Assembly (NCBI RefSeq): GCF_001854475.1
Contig: NZ_MNAN01000011.1
Coordinates: 23,403 to 87,402, forward strand
Source: Pseudoalteromonas byunsanensis
Lineage (GTDB): Bacteria; Pseudomonadota; Gammaproteobacteria; Enterobacterales; Alteromonadaceae
Direction of reading: 5' to 3'
DNA length: 64,000 nucleotides
Shown here piece by piece: positions 11,053 through 20,136 of the stretch (position 1 is its first letter; each line of letters begins with the position of its first letter). The position numbers and the translations under genes were made by a program. A model generated the notes under the pieces. It saw only the letters and a program-made list of their open reading frames with translations, was not told the DNA's origin and did not search any database.

Positions 11053-11181
11053 TACAAGCTCCCATTTTATTTAGCATCCATTCCAGATAGTTATTTATTC
11101 ACCGAACAGCAATAATAACAGCTATCGTACCCAAATAAACACCAAAAATATGAATATTCAGCACTTTTTTATTAGGCACAA

Positions 11182-11211
11182 AAAAACCGCTTGAAAATCA
11201 AGCGGCTTTTT
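11182..11211 (-). terminator. Rho-independent terminator after EF-G2 gene
   Basis: Inverted repeat CCGCTTGA / TCAAGCGG around a two- to three-base A loop, with an A tract on one side and TTTTTAA on the other. On the minus strand it follows the stop at 11235 by about 24 bases. Confidence 0.85.
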
Positions 11212-11234
11212 AATTATTTAAAAGTGGTTAAGAA

Positions 11235-13322
11235 TTACTTAGCCGCTTTTTTCTCTTTTTCTGCAGCAATTACTGTGTCAGCAACGTTTTGCGGACATGG
11301 TGCGTAGTGTGAGAACTCCATAGAGAACTGACCACGACCAGAAGTAATTGTACGTAAGTGACCGATGTATCCGAACATTTCAGATAGTGGTACGTCACCC
11401 TTGATACGAACGCCTGTTAGGCCCGCTTCTTGGTCTTTGATCATACCACGACGACGGTTAAGGTCACCGATTACGTCACCTACGTTGTCTTCCGGAGTGA
11501 ACACGTCAACTTTCATGATTGGCTCAAGAAGCTGTGCGCCCGCTTTAGGGATAGACTGGCGGAATGCACCTTTCGCTGCGATTTCAAACGCGATTGCTGA
11601 TGAGTCAACTGCGTGGAAACCACCGTCGAATAGCTCAACTTCAACGTCTAATACAGGGAAGCCAGCAAGAACACCCGTTTCCATCATTGACTTGAAGCCT
11701 TTCTCAACTGCAGGCCAGAATTCTTTAGGAACGTTACCACCAACAACGGTAGACTTGAACGTAAAGCCTGAACCAACTTCGCCTGGCTTGATACGGTAAT
11801 CGATCTTACCGAACTGACCAGAACCACCTGATTGCTTCTTGTGCGTGTAGCTATCTTCAACTTCTTGCGTGATAGTTTCACGGTAAGCAACCTGAGGCTG
11901 ACCAACGATTAGGTCTACGCCGTAAGTACGCTTAAGAATGTCTACCTTGATGTCTAGGTGTAATTCACCCATACCTTTAAGGATAGTTTCACCTGAATCT
12001 TCATCAGTCTCAACTTGGAATGACGGGTCTTCTGCAACCATCTTACCGATAGCAATACCCATCTTCTCGTTACCGCCTTTATCTTTAGGCTGTACCGCGA
12101 TTGAGATTACTGGCTCTGGGAAGATCATCGCTTCAAGTGTACATTCATGCTTAGGATCACAAAGCGTGTGACCTGTTTGAACGTTCTTCATACCTACAAC
12201 CGCGATGATGTCACCAGCTTGTGCTTCTGAAATCTCGTTACGGTCATCTGCTTGCATCTCAACCATACGGCCGATACGCTCAGTTTTACCTGTTGCAGAG
12301 TTAAGTACTGTGTCACCTTTTTTCATGCGACCAGAGTAGATACGGATGAAGGTAAGTGCACCGAAACGGTCATCCATGATCTTAAACGCAAGCGCTTTAA
12401 GCGGCTGTTCAGCGTCAACTGTAGCTACTTCACCAGTTGGCTCACCAGTTTCAGGATCAGTTAGCGGCTGAGGATCAACTTCTGTTGGTGCAGGTAGGTA
12501 ATCAACAACAGCGTCAAGTACTAGTTGAACACCCTTGTTTTTGAACGCAGAACCACAGAAAGTTGGGAAGAATGCTAGGTCACGAGTACCTTTACGGATA
12601 CAACGCTTGATGTCTTCGATAGAAGGGATTTCACCTTCCATGTACGCTTCCATTAGGTCGTCGTCTTGCTCTACAGCAGACTCGATTAGCAACTCATGGT
12701 ATTCTTCAACTTTGTCTACCATGTCAGCTGGAACGTCTTGTACTTCGTAGTTTTCAGGAAGACCTGTGTCATCCCAAACATATGCTTTCTTTTCAAGTAC
12801 GTCTACAACACCACAGAACTCGTCTTCAATACCGATTGGTAAAGTCATTACAAGTGGGTTAGCTGCTAGTACATCTTTAACCTGCTTTACTACGCGGTAG
12901 AAATCAGCACCCATACGGTCTAATTTGTTTACGAAGATAATACGTGCAACTTCTGATTCGTTCGCATAACGCCAGTTAGTTTCTGATTGTGGCTCTACAC
13001 CACCTGAACCACAGAATACACCAACACCACCGTCAAGAACTTTTAATGAACGATATACTTCAACTGTGAAGTCAACGTGTCCCGGAGTATCGATAACGTT
13101 TAAGCGGTGACCTTTCCACTCACACGTTACTGCAGCTGACTGGATTGTGATACCACGCTCAGCTTCTTGTTCCATGAAGTCAGTAGTAGACTCACCGTCG
13201 TGTACCTCACCGGTTTTGTGAATCTTACCTGTAAGCTTTAGGATACGCTCAGTGGTGGTAGTTTTACCCGCATCAACGTGCGCGAAAATACCAATGTTTC
13301 TGTACTTCGATAAATCTGCCAT
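11235..13322 (-). CDS. fusA2: Elongation factor G, second paralogue (EF-G2 type)
   Basis: A ribosomal translocase GTPase of 695 residues. G1 is AHVDAGKTT (14-22), switch [10 protein letters not shown] lies near residue 80, and G4 NKLD near 134. Domains II-V are complete, down to the domain IV and V segments [11 protein letters not shown]... and [17 protein letters not shown]. The start [38 protein letters not shown] and the [19 protein letters not shown] segment are typical of the EF-G2 paralogue of vibrios, Shewanella and Pseudoalteromonas rather than the str-operon fusA. No tuf, rpsL or rpsG is nearby, which agrees with a stand-alone paralogue. Whether it elongates, recycles ribosomes or acts under stress cannot be read from sequence. 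Confidence 0.93.
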   Translation of the reverse strand: MADLSKYRNIGIFAHVDAGKTTTTERILKLTGKIHKTGEVHDGESTTDFMEQEAERGITIQSAAVTCEWKGHRLNVIDTPGHVDFTVEVYRSLKVLDGGVGVFCGSGGVEPQSETNWRYANESEVARIIFVNKLDRMGADFYRVVKQVKDVLAANPLVMTLPIGIEDEFCGVVDVLEKKAYVWDDTGLPENYEVQDVPADMVDKVEEYHELLIESAVEQDDDLMEAYMEGEIPSIEDIKRCIRKGTRDLAFFPTFCGSAFKNKGVQLVLDAVVDYLPAPTEVDPQPLTDPETGEPTGEVATVDAEQPLKALAFKIMDDRFGALTFIRIYSGRMKKGDTVLNSATGKTERIGRMVEMQADDRNEISEAQAGDIIAVVGMKNVQTGHTLCDPKHECTLEAMIFPEPVISIAVQPKDKGGNEKMGIAIGKMVAEDPSFQVETDEDSGETILKGMGELHLDIKVDILKRTYGVDLIVGQPQVAYRETITQEVEDSYTHKKQSGGSGQFGKIDYRIKPGEVGSGFTFKSTVVGGNVPKEFWPAVEKGFKSMMETGVLAGFPVLDVEVELFDGGFHAVDSSAIAFEIAAKGAFRQSIPKAGAQLLEPIMKVDVFTPEDNVGDVIGDLNRRRGMIKDQEAGLTGVRIKGDVPLSEMFGYIGHLRTITSGRGQFSMEFSHYAPCPQNVADTVIAAEKEKKAAK

Positions 13323-13554
13323 TGTTTTGCTCTATTTAAAGTAGAAAAATTATTCGGCGGGAGTATATCACCTCTTATTGCGAACATCATCCTTGATATC
13401 GCTTAAAATGCGCACAATTTGCGAAAAAGTTTTTATTCGTGGCGATAAGTAATAATAAACACAGCAACTATTGGGTTATCTAGATAAAATCAACAACAAT
13501 GCTGAAAGTTGAGCAAATTGAGTCCTTTTAAACCCTGTTCACTGCAATTATCTA

Positions 13555-14856
13555 TTAAAAGAATATAAACAAACCAAGAATAAGACCCAACCCTAATAAA
13601 GGCACAGCGACGGTAAGCATTGCCAACGGCCAATATGCTGCTTGGTGCGTTTCTTTACAAATCGCTCTAACCGTGGTCACAACATAACCGTTGTGAGGCA
13701 AAGTATCGATGGCACCCGAGCTAATAGCAACAACGCGATGAAGCTCTGAGTTGTTCACACCTAGGTCAATATAATGTGGTGCAACTAATGGTAAAGCGAT
13801 GGCCTGTCCCCCCGAAGCTGAACCTGTTAAACCCGCGATGACACTGACCGCTATCGCCGCGCCAAGCAATTCATTACCAGGGATTTGCGTCATTAACGCC
13901 ACCGCTTCATTAAATGCGGGAGTAACTTTTGCAACAGCGCCAAACCCAACCACCGCCGCAGTATTACCAATGGCCACCAATGCCCCCGTAGTCCCTAGGT
14001 TGATAGCTTGCTGCAAATTTACAAAATGCTTGTAGTTGCAAATCAATATGCTCAACACGCCACCCAACAACGCGACAATGAGTGCACTTTGTTGCAAAGC
14101 CTCATGCAAGGTGAATGAGAGTGCTAGCACGACAACCAGAGGAATAAGTCCAGTGATAGGGTGTGGCAAGTTCCGCTTTAATTCAATCGGGTCATCATCA
14201 CGAGCCTCAAACACTTCGCCATTTGACTGCGCTTTTCTTATCATGCGCATTAATAAGAAATAACCCAATACTGCCATGAAAATGGCCACTATCAAGCTCT
14301 CTTGCCAAGCCGCATAAGGTGAAGTTCCCAAATATTTGATTGGGATCCAGTTTTGGATTTCCGGTGAACCCGCTGAGGTCATAGTAAAAGTAACGGAACC
14401 AAATGCCAACGTGGCAGGAATAAATCGCCGTGGTAGGTTGGCGTCTTTGAATAAGCTCAATGCCATGGGAAACACTGAAAAAGCCACAATGAACACGCTT
14501 ACACCGCCATAAGTGAGCAGCGCACAGGCCAAAACGACGGCAAGCACCGCATACTTCATACCCAGCTTAGATACTATATAATGGGCGATTGCATCCGCTG
14601 ACCCCGTATCTTCCATAAACTTGCCAAACAACGACCCCAGCAAAAACATGAAAAACCAAGCTTGAACAAATCCGCTGAAGCCCGCCATGTAACTACTGAT
14701 AAATGCGGGTTGTTCAACGACTGGAAATACCGCTATTTGGCTGGTAAGCGCCACTAGCAACGCACACAAAGGAGCTGAAATAAACAAGTTAACACCTCTT
14801 AGCGTTAGAGCTATCAATAATGCCAACGCGCCGATGAGACCAACCATGCTAAGCAT
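13555..14856 (-). CDS. GntP-family permease
   Basis: A 433-residue inner-membrane transporter with about 12 hydrophobic helices. It resembles the GntP/citrate-type gluconate-H+ symporter family: an N-terminal MVGLIGALALLIALTLRG, a long glycine- and alanine-rich set of helices, GLTGSASGGQAIALPLV and SSGAIDTLPHNGYVV near the C-terminus. Substrates in the family include gluconate, hydroxybutyrate and other short hydroxy acids; which one is used here cannot be decided. The ATG has AAGGTAA upstream. It stands alone, with the EF-G2 gene downstream and the tandem regulatory RNA region upstream, transcribed divergently. Confidence 0.85.
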   Translation of the reverse strand: MLSMVGLIGALALLIALTLRGVNLFISAPLCALLVALTSQIAVFPVVEQPAFISSYMAGFSGFVQAWFFMFLLGSLFGKFMEDTGSADAIAHYIVSKLGMKYAVLAVVLACALLTYGGVSVFIVAFSVFPMALSLFKDANLPRRFIPATLAFGSVTFTMTSAGSPEIQNWIPIKYLGTSPYAAWQESLIVAIFMAVLGYFLLMRMIRKAQSNGEVFEARDDDPIELKRNLPHPITGLIPLVVVLALSFTLHEALQQSALIVALLGGVLSILICNYKHFVNLQQAINLGTTGALVAIGNTAAVVGFGAVAKVTPAFNEAVALMTQIPGNELLGAAIAVSVIAGLTGSASGGQAIALPLVAPHYIDLGVNNSELHRVVAISSGAIDTLPHNGYVVTTVRAICKETHQAAYWPLAMLTVAVPLLGLGLILGLFIFF

Positions 14857-15177
14857 ACAATTACCTTATAGTTATTATTTGTATTTGCGTATTTGTTATA
14901 CTGCAAAACCTTCCTGAGATCGAATCCTCTGTGATAAAAAAGTCGCACAAACGCTAGGAACTCATGGCTACTTGTAAGAGTTGATTGCCTGAGCAACTCT
15001 AATCCGTTCATCCCCTACACTAACATCATCGCGATGAAACCTAATGCACACGGTATTTGAAGGCATAAGATTGGTGTTACTGTACGTTGAATTGTGCACT
15101 TCCTAGCCAACAAAGCACCATTCAAACCTATCATTCACCTTTAATTTACATAATAACCCACAAAAGAAGCTCAAATA
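14857..15177. other. Intergenic stretch without recognised gene
   Basis: This stretch of about 320 bases lies between the permease start and the first Fur box. It should hold the permease promoter on the minus strand. The open frame 14814-15011 on the minus strand has no ribosome site and mostly overlaps the permease N-terminus. I see no RNA or repeat. Confidence 0.5.
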
Positions 15178-15181
15178 AAAA

Positions 15182-15241
15182 TGAAAATTAATCTCAACTA
15201 GGTGTTGACACCTCCGAAGATCTAATTGATAATCAATCTCA
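15182..15241 (+). promoter_or_regulatory. Fur-controlled promoter of small RNA unit 1
   Basis: A near-consensus sigma70 promoter: TTGACA at 15205-15210, a 17-base spacer, and GATAAT at 15228-15233. Two Fur-box-like 7-1-7 sites frame it. TGAAAATTAATCTCA at 15182-15196 lies upstream of -35, and TGATAATCAATCTCA at 15227-15241 covers the -10. The second has a perfect left half against TGATAAT-N-ATTATCA. Fur with iron would block RNA polymerase here. Transcription should start around 15240. Confidence 0.85.
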
Positions 15242-15460
15242 ACAAGGAGAGGTTGACGGCTCACCTTGTTAGATAACTCATATTGTTTCTCGACCCTGAA
15301 ACAAACGTGTGGCGCACGCTAACAGCCATAGGTTGAGTGTGTTTGTAGCAACGCCCCTTGATACAGCCACCTTCAACCGACTCACTATTTTACTTGCTAC
15401 ATTGCTCATATCGGTGACGGTAGATATGACATTAAAAAGCCCCTTGTGGGCTTTTTTTAT
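15240..15460 (+). ncRNA. RyhB-like iron-responsive small RNA, copy 1
   Basis: A predicted RNA of about 220 bases running from the Fur-controlled promoter to the terminator at 15434-15458. The 43-base segment at 15387-15429 is repeated exactly in copy 2. It holds ACATTGCTCATAT (15399-15411), which differs at one base from ACATTGCTCACAT in the pairing core of E. coli RyhB. The size resembles Vibrio cholerae RyhB (over 200 bases) rather than the 90-base enterobacterial form. A 5' hairpin with arms AACAAGG / CCTTGTT is at 15241-15270. RyhB RNAs act with Hfq to repress iron-using protein mRNAs when iron is scarce. No credible protein gene lies in this stretch. Identification rests on promoter, core and terminator; expression is unproven. 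Confidence 0.82.
15434..15460 (+). terminator. Terminator of small RNA unit 1
   Basis: Stem AAAAAGCCC / GGGCTTTTT with loop CTTGT, followed by a run of T. The same terminator, base for base, ends copy 2. Confidence 0.93.
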
Positions 15461-15497
15461 TTCTATAACCGATACATACTTACAAAAAAATTGTAAA

Positions 15498-15557
15498 TGA
15501 AAATTATTTTCAAATAGTGCTTGATCAACTATCAAATCTAAATGATAATCAATATCA
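15498..15557 (+). promoter_or_regulatory. Fur-controlled promoter of small RNA unit 2
   Basis: Same design as unit 1. TTGATC at 15521-15526, a 17-base spacer and GATAAT at 15544-15549 make the promoter. Fur-box-like sites are TGAAAATTATTTTCA at 15498-15512, a perfect palindrome around its central base, and TGATAATCAATATCA at 15543-15557, which matches 13 of 14 half-site positions of TGATAAT-N-ATTATCA and covers the -10. Start of transcription is expected near 15557. Confidence 0.87.
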
Positions 15558-15760
15558 ACAATAGCGAGTAATCGCAACTTTGTTACTCTAATTGTTTTAA
15601 GACCCTTAGTTCGTTTGGCATACGTAAACTGCTCGGTATGGAAAGGAGGCAAACACAGTGCTCACTCGTCCATACACTCACAAATTTTACTTGCTACATT
15701 GCTCATATCGGTGACGGTAGATATGAAAATTAAAAAGCCCCTTGTGGGCTTTTTTTATTT
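15557..15760 (+). ncRNA. RyhB-like iron-responsive small RNA, copy 2
   Basis: A predicted RNA of about 200 bases in tandem with copy 1. Its 15684-15726 segment equals the core of copy 1, including ACATTGCTCATAT at 15696-15708, and the terminator is the same; the 5' parts of the two RNAs (about 125-145 bases) are mostly different. A small hairpin GCGA-GTAA-TCGC lies at 15565-15576. A pair of tandem, Fur-controlled RNAs with a shared core recalls PrrF1/PrrF2 of Pseudomonas. The two 5' regions could give separate target sets or different stability. The minus-strand frame 15278-15652 that crosses the region looks spurious. Confidence 0.82.
15732..15758 (+). terminator. Terminator of small RNA unit 2
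   Basis: AAAAAGCCC / GGGCTTTTT stem with CTTGT loop and T tract, identical to the unit 1 terminator. It lies about 90 bases before the next gene. Confidence 0.93.
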
Positions 15761-15847
15761 TTCGTACGGTGTAATCAGCTGTAATCGACTATAAAATCAA
15801 CACCCTGTACCATAAGTAATACTTCAGCGTGAAATATAATAATTCTA

Positions 15848-17263
15848 ATGACCCATGCTCGACGCCGCTGCAACCTAATTTTGACACTATTGCTGCTGGC
15901 GGGATTTACTTTTACCAGTTGGTTTAGCTTTTATATGGCACACAATTCGCTTAGCGAAGGCATTGTGGATGATGCTTTGCCGTTGACTAGCCATTTGATA
16001 AGCACTGATCTACAAAAACAATTACAAGCCCCTATTTATGTTGCACAGAGCATGGCACAGAACCATTTCATCCATTTATGGCTCAATGACAGCGATGCCA
16101 GTGACGATCAACTCTTTATTTTCCTAGATAAAACCAAACAGTTATTTCAAAGTCAGACAAGCTTTTTGGTCGACCATAAAACGCTCACTTACTACCATTA
16201 CGATGGCCGCACTCACAAATTAGATTTAAATAGTCAAGAAACACTTTGGTACCAACAAGCAATTGCGCCATCTCACAGAGACTATCTTCTTAATGTAGAT
16301 GTTACACCTCAAGATAACTTTACAGCCATCGTGTATGTGAATCACAAAATTGTGCTCAATGACGAATTACTCGGAGTTGCTGGTGTCGGCATTCAGCTAT
16401 ATGACTTACAAACACTCATCAACCAATACCAAGCCCAGTATCATCGTAAGGTCTACTTTTCTGATCACCAAGGACGCCTGTTATTCTACAATCAATCTTT
16501 GCTCCCCAACCGCACCTTGAAGTCTGAATTTGACTCTCATCACAGCGCTATAGCCAAACAAGAAAACTATAAATTTTCAGTTAAACAAAACGGTGTGCAG
16601 CGCCTAATAAATAGTCGTTACATTCCTGAATTAGGCTGGCACCTGTTAGTCGAACAAGAGTTCACCACGCAAACGACATTAACAGATGCGCTGATAGCAA
16701 ATTTGTTACTTGGTGTGGTGATAACGTTGTGCATTTTGGCAATAGCACAATTGACCTTTAATCAGTATCAATCTCGTCTGGAGGCCATTGCTCTTACCGA
16801 TAAACTTTGTAATGTATTAAACCGACAAGCATTTGAACCTCAGCTACAAAAACACATTTATCGAGCCAAACTGGGCCGAGTACCTTTGAGCTTATTGCTG
16901 CTAGATATTGATCACTTCAAACAAGTCAATGACCAGCATGGTCACTTGGTTGGCGATAGGGTGTTGAAGCACTTTGCACAGCTATGTCAATCGGTAGCAC
17001 ATAACAGCGATATTATATGTCGTTGGGGCGGTGAGGAATTTATGATCTTAATGCCCAACTCTTATCTAAATCATGCCCAGCAACTGAGTGAAAAATTAAG
17101 AGAAAAACTTGCAGCATGTAAGTGTGAAGTAGCCATTACCATCAGTGTCGGCGTCGCTCAGTATCAACCTCAAGAAAGTGAGGATGAATTTATCAAACGT
17201 GCAGATGATGCATTATATCGGGCAAAAAATCAGGGACGAGATAGAGTCGAGTTGGCTGCTTAA
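15848..17263 (+). CDS. Membrane diguanylate cyclase with Cache-like sensor
   Basis: A 471-residue protein with a membrane helix at about 9-30, a periplasmic Cache-like sensor domain (about 31-275), a second membrane helix (about 280-300) and a C-terminal GGDEF domain (about 315-470). The substrate segment LLLDIDHFKQVNDQHGHLVGD and the active loop RWGGEEF are intact, so c-di-GMP synthesis is expected. The I-site position reads HNSD instead of RxxD, so product feedback inhibition is probably lost, in contrast to the cyclase at 7742. It lies just downstream of the small RNA pair with its own start after their terminator. Confidence 0.9.
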   Translation: MTHARRRCNLILTLLLLAGFTFTSWFSFYMAHNSLSEGIVDDALPLTSHLISTDLQKQLQAPIYVAQSMAQNHFIHLWLNDSDASDDQLFIFLDKTKQLFQSQTSFLVDHKTLTYYHYDGRTHKLDLNSQETLWYQQAIAPSHRDYLLNVDVTPQDNFTAIVYVNHKIVLNDELLGVAGVGIQLYDLQTLINQYQAQYHRKVYFSDHQGRLLFYNQSLLPNRTLKSEFDSHHSAIAKQENYKFSVKQNGVQRLINSRYIPELGWHLLVEQEFTTQTTLTDALIANLLLGVVITLCILAIAQLTFNQYQSRLEAIALTDKLCNVLNRQAFEPQLQKHIYRAKLGRVPLSLLLLDIDHFKQVNDQHGHLVGDRVLKHFAQLCQSVAHNSDIICRWGGEEFMILMPNSYLNHAQQLSEKLREKLAACKCEVAITISVGVAQYQPQESEDEFIKRADDALYRAKNQGRDRVELAA

Positions 17264-17284
17264 GAAAGCAGCCTGTTTCGTTTG
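17254..17284. terminator. Terminator-like hairpin between convergent genes
   Basis: Arms GGCTGCTT / AAGCAGCC with a four-base loop, followed by TGTTTCGTTT. It overlaps the end of the cyclase gene and precedes the stop of the converging GTPase gene. Confidence 0.6.
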
Positions 17285-17289
17285 CAACT

Positions 17290-18234
17290 TTAACGACGAT
17301 TTTTTCGCGCACGAGCTCTTCTTTGCTTCTTTTCTTCCTCTTTGGCCGCTTTTTTCGCTTCCGCCTCGGCTCTTAATTGCGCCACCATCACTTCTTCATC
17401 TTCACGCATTTGTGGCGTTTCCATAGTGATGCGGCCAATGATTGCATCGCGCAATTCATTGATTAAGATTTCAGACATCTTGTGCGTATCAATTTGATTT
17501 CCTCCGCGAATACAACCACGTTTTTTACCTGCGATTTCAATAAACTCCCAATCCTGCTCAGGTAATTCATCCAGCTTATAACGCGCCTTTAATAACTCGG
17601 GATAAGCATGTATTAAATATTCTGCGGTATAACTGGCCACTTCTTCATAATCAATGGCGGTATCTCTAATGGCGCCTGTTGCTGCTAAGCGATAGCCTGA
17701 ATTTTCATTTTCTACTTTTGGCCACAACATGCCCGGCGTGTCGTACAACATAATGCCATCATCTAACTTAATGCGTTGTTGTGCTTTTGTCACAGCAGGT
17801 TCGTTGCCTGTTTTAGCCACAATTCGGCCTGCCAAAATATTGATAAGCGTTGATTTGCCAACGTTGGGGATCCCCATGATCATGGCTTTAAGCTGCTTGT
17901 CCGCTCCAGTTTTATGTGGCGCAAGCTTTTTACACAACTCGTTTATTTTGTGGACCTCAGCAGCTTTATCGTGACCAAAAGCAATGGCCTTCACACCACT
18001 TTCTTGCTCAAAATACTCCATCCACTGCTCTGTTAAAGACGGATCGGCTAAATCAGCTTTGTTTAATATTTTGATGACCGGTTTATCACCACGAAGGGCA
18101 GATACCATCGGGTTTTCACTGCTGTAAGGAATGCGTGCATCCAGCACTTCAATAATTACGTCCATCTGCGGCATGATTTCTTTAATCTCGTTACGAGCCT
18201 TGTTCATATGCCCTGGGAACCACTGGATGGCCAT
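17290..18234 (-). CDS. rbgA: Ribosome biogenesis GTPase YlqF/RbgA
   Basis: A circularly permuted GTPase of 314 residues for late 50S ribosomal subunit assembly. The G motifs appear in permuted order: G4 NKAD (58-61), G1 GIPNVGKST (121-129), a TKAQQR G2 region, then G3 DTPGM (165-169). The N-terminal QWFPGHMNKA signature is diagnostic for YlqF. The C-terminus is a very basic, alanine-rich tail (KKAAKEEEKKQRRARARK) likely to touch rRNA. The ATG has TAGGAG upstream. It is a single gene, convergent with the cyclase. Confidence 0.93.
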   Translation of the reverse strand: MAIQWFPGHMNKARNEIKEIMPQMDVIIEVLDARIPYSSENPMVSALRGDKPVIKILNKADLADPSLTEQWMEYFEQESGVKAIAFGHDKAAEVHKINELCKKLAPHKTGADKQLKAMIMGIPNVGKSTLINILAGRIVAKTGNEPAVTKAQQRIKLDDGIMLYDTPGMLWPKVENENSGYRLAATGAIRDTAIDYEEVASYTAEYLIHAYPELLKARYKLDELPEQDWEFIEIAGKKRGCIRGGNQIDTHKMSEILINELRDAIIGRITMETPQMREDEEVMVAQLRAEAEAKKAAKEEEKKQRRARARKNRR

Positions 18235-18392
18235 CGTTTTCTCCTACAGGTAAAATCAAAACGTCATTTTACCTAGGTAATCACAAAATTACCTTAATAG
18301 AGCGTAAAATTTTATCTTTTTACCGTTAATAACACCGCTTACCAGCATAACTCCAGTATACTGCGCCCATCATTTTTCTCTGGCGCATTCAT

Positions 18393-18929
18393 ATGGCATT
18401 AAAGTCAACTATTATAAAAACACAGCTATCACTCAGTGATATGGATAGACACATTTACCAAACCTGTTCTTTGACGGTTGCACAACATCCATCAGAAAAC
18501 GAACAGCGGCTAATGGTCAGGCTACTTGCGTATGCGCTGCAATACCAAGAGCAACTCGAGTTCACTAAAGGCCTATGTGCCGATGATGAGCCTGAAATTT
18601 GGGTTAAAAACTACAGTGATGAAATTGAATTATGGGTTGATTTGGGTTTACCTGATGAGAAACGTGTGAAAAAAGCCTGTAATCGAGCTAAACAAGTTGT
18701 GCTTTACACATATGGCGAAAATACACAAACGCTATGGTGGCAAAAAAATCAGGCTAAGCTCAGTGGTTTTGACAATTTATCCGTGATCAGCTTACCTTAT
18801 CTTGCAACGCAACAATTGGCAGATATGGCAGCTCGTTCAATTTCCTTGACTATAACGGTGCAAGACAAAGAAATATGGGTCAGCGACGAACAGCGCAGCG
18901 TGCACCTAGTACCGGAGCAACTAAAGTAG
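18393..18929 (+). CDS. yaeQ: YaeQ family protein
   Basis: A 178-residue cytoplasmic protein clearly like E. coli YaeQ: MALKSTI start, HPSENEQRLMVRLLAYAL, FTKGLCADDEPEIW, DLGLPDEKRVKKAC and WWQKNQ. The fold is PD-(D/E)XK nuclease-like in the family, with ExK-type residues kept (E and D in the GLCADDEPE and ELWVDLGLP segments). A biological nuclease role is not proven for YaeQ; a transcription-antitermination link has been proposed. The stop lies 8 bases before the hydrolase start, so the two are probably co-transcribed. Confidence 0.93.
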   Translation: MALKSTIIKTQLSLSDMDRHIYQTCSLTVAQHPSENEQRLMVRLLAYALQYQEQLEFTKGLCADDEPEIWVKNYSDEIELWVDLGLPDEKRVKKACNRAKQVVLYTYGENTQTLWWQKNQAKLSGFDNLSVISLPYLATQQLADMAARSISLTITVQDKEIWVSDEQRSVHLVPEQLK

Positions 18930-18937
18930 GAGTCAAA

Positions 18938-19558
18938 ATGGCGATAAAGCGTGTTGTAGTCTTACACGGTTTGTATATGTCTGGTTTTGTAATGCAGCCC
19001 TTGTGCTCAAGATTAACTAATCAAGGGTTTGAAATACTCAACCTCAGTTATAACACCCTAACGCCAAACAAAAACTCAATCTTTACTGCCATTGACGATT
19101 TTATCGAAGATCACCCCGCCGCTTTGGTCTGCCATTCTATGGGCGGTTTAGTTGCCCGAGCCTATTTGGAGAATAATTCACTCCCAAGCCAGTGTGTGAG
19201 CAAAGTGATAACACTTGGCACACCACACAAAGGCAGCACCATTGCAAAACACATGCATGACAAAGGGTTGAACATGTTGCTCAAAGACAGCATTGAGTTT
19301 TTGCTCAGTGACAACCATGACTGGCCGTTCAAAGCTAAGTTATACAGTATCGCTGGCGACTTACCCATTGGCCTTATGCCATTGCTAAAAAAGGGCAGTC
19401 GCTCAGACGGCACGGTTCTACTAGAGGAGACCAAACTCAAAGGTATGGAAGAACATAAAGTGTTTCATTTAAGCCATACCAGTATGATTTACTCTCGTCA
19501 GGTAACTGAGTATATCCTACAACTTCTTAATCAGGACGATCTCGAGCAGCCAGATTAA
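18938..19558 (+). CDS. Alpha/beta hydrolase (lipase/esterase-like)
   Basis: A 206-residue serine hydrolase, shorter than most, with oxyanion loop VVLHGLYMSG (7-16), nucleophile elbow CHSMGGL (Ser67), a likely acid in SRSDGTV and a His in FHLSHTSM. The core resembles triacylglycerol lipase/PGAP1-type hydrolases, with GTPHKGS after the nucleophile strand. No signal peptide is seen, so it is cytoplasmic. The ATG at 18938 is preferred over longer upstream frames because TAGGAG sits just before it and homologous sequence begins there. It follows yaeQ by 8 bases. Confidence 0.85.
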   Translation: MAIKRVVVLHGLYMSGFVMQPLCSRLTNQGFEILNLSYNTLTPNKNSIFTAIDDFIEDHPAALVCHSMGGLVARAYLENNSLPSQCVSKVITLGTPHKGSTIAKHMHDKGLNMLLKDSIEFLLSDNHDWPFKAKLYSIAGDLPIGLMPLLKKGSRSDGTVLLEETKLKGMEEHKVFHLSHTSMIYSRQVTEYILQLLNQDDLEQPD

Positions 19559-19764
19559 TGGTCTCCATTTTGCGCAACTTTGTATGCAACCCAGGCGATA
19601 ATACCTGTTATCAGAGGAATCGGTGCCGCAATGTAGCCAAACGCATCAGAGTTAGCAAAGCTTGCTCCCGCAAGATGACCAATCAAGCCTATCAAAAATG
19701 CAACTAAAGCGATTACAACGACAATGATCTCTGACTTATGTTGTGATTTAGTTTTACCTTGCAT
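19555..19764 (-). CDS. Small two-helix membrane protein
   Basis: A 69-residue protein with a basic N-terminus (MQGKTKSQHKSE) and two membrane helices (about 12-33 and 42-62), unrecognised. GGAGAG precedes the ATG. It converges on the hydrolase, with the two stop codons overlapping. A real gene is likely from the ribosome site and membrane pattern; function is unknown. Confidence 0.6.
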   Translation of the reverse strand: MQGKTKSQHKSEIIVVVIALVAFLIGLIGHLAGASFANSDAFGYIAAPIPLITGIIAWVAYKVAQNGDH

Positions 19765-20136
19765 AATTACTCTCCTTCAATAATAACCTTGTATCTTTCC
19801 AGTCCATTATGCGCCCATAGACAGAGTGATTTTTGACCTAAATCAAACCAAAGTAGGTGCAATTTTAACCGTAAACGCCTCTTATGCTTCAGATCAATTT
19901 TTCAGCGTTTCACTCTGTGAATAGTAAAAACTTGGCAAGCTTTATTCCCACACTAATACCAAATAATGAGTTTTTGATCTCGGGGTAGAAAAATCACGTA
20001 TAACCCACATATAAAATATTATTCGCACATTTATTTTACTTTGATTTATTTTTTCGATTGATTGCATAGATTTTAGTCGATGGGAATTTGAGCGACTTTC
20101 ACCCATACTAGTGAACATCAAAACAAGGAGCTTAAT
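19765..20136. other. Intergenic region upstream of dps-like gene
   Basis: This AT-rich stretch holds the regulatory region of the Dps gene and the leader of the small membrane gene on the other strand. I looked for an OxyR site and a clear -35/-10 pair and found none that I can defend. AAGGAG lies before the Dps start. Confidence 0.5.

Noticed and set aside
15309..15500. 63-codon plus-strand frame inside small RNA copy 1
   Set aside because: It spans the RNA core and terminator and has no ribosome site. A small peptide from the RNA cannot be excluded, but nothing supports it.
15278..15652. 124-codon minus-strand frame across the small RNA region
   Set aside because: It has no ribosome site, reads through both a terminator and a Fur-controlled promoter, and its sequence is not protein-like.
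18875..18937. 21-residue extension of the hydrolase
   Set aside because: It overlaps yaeQ and TAGGAG marks the start at 18938.
20040..20130. OxyR site before dps
   Set aside because: The ATTGCATAGATTTTAGTC stretch does not fit the four-part OxyR pattern well enough.
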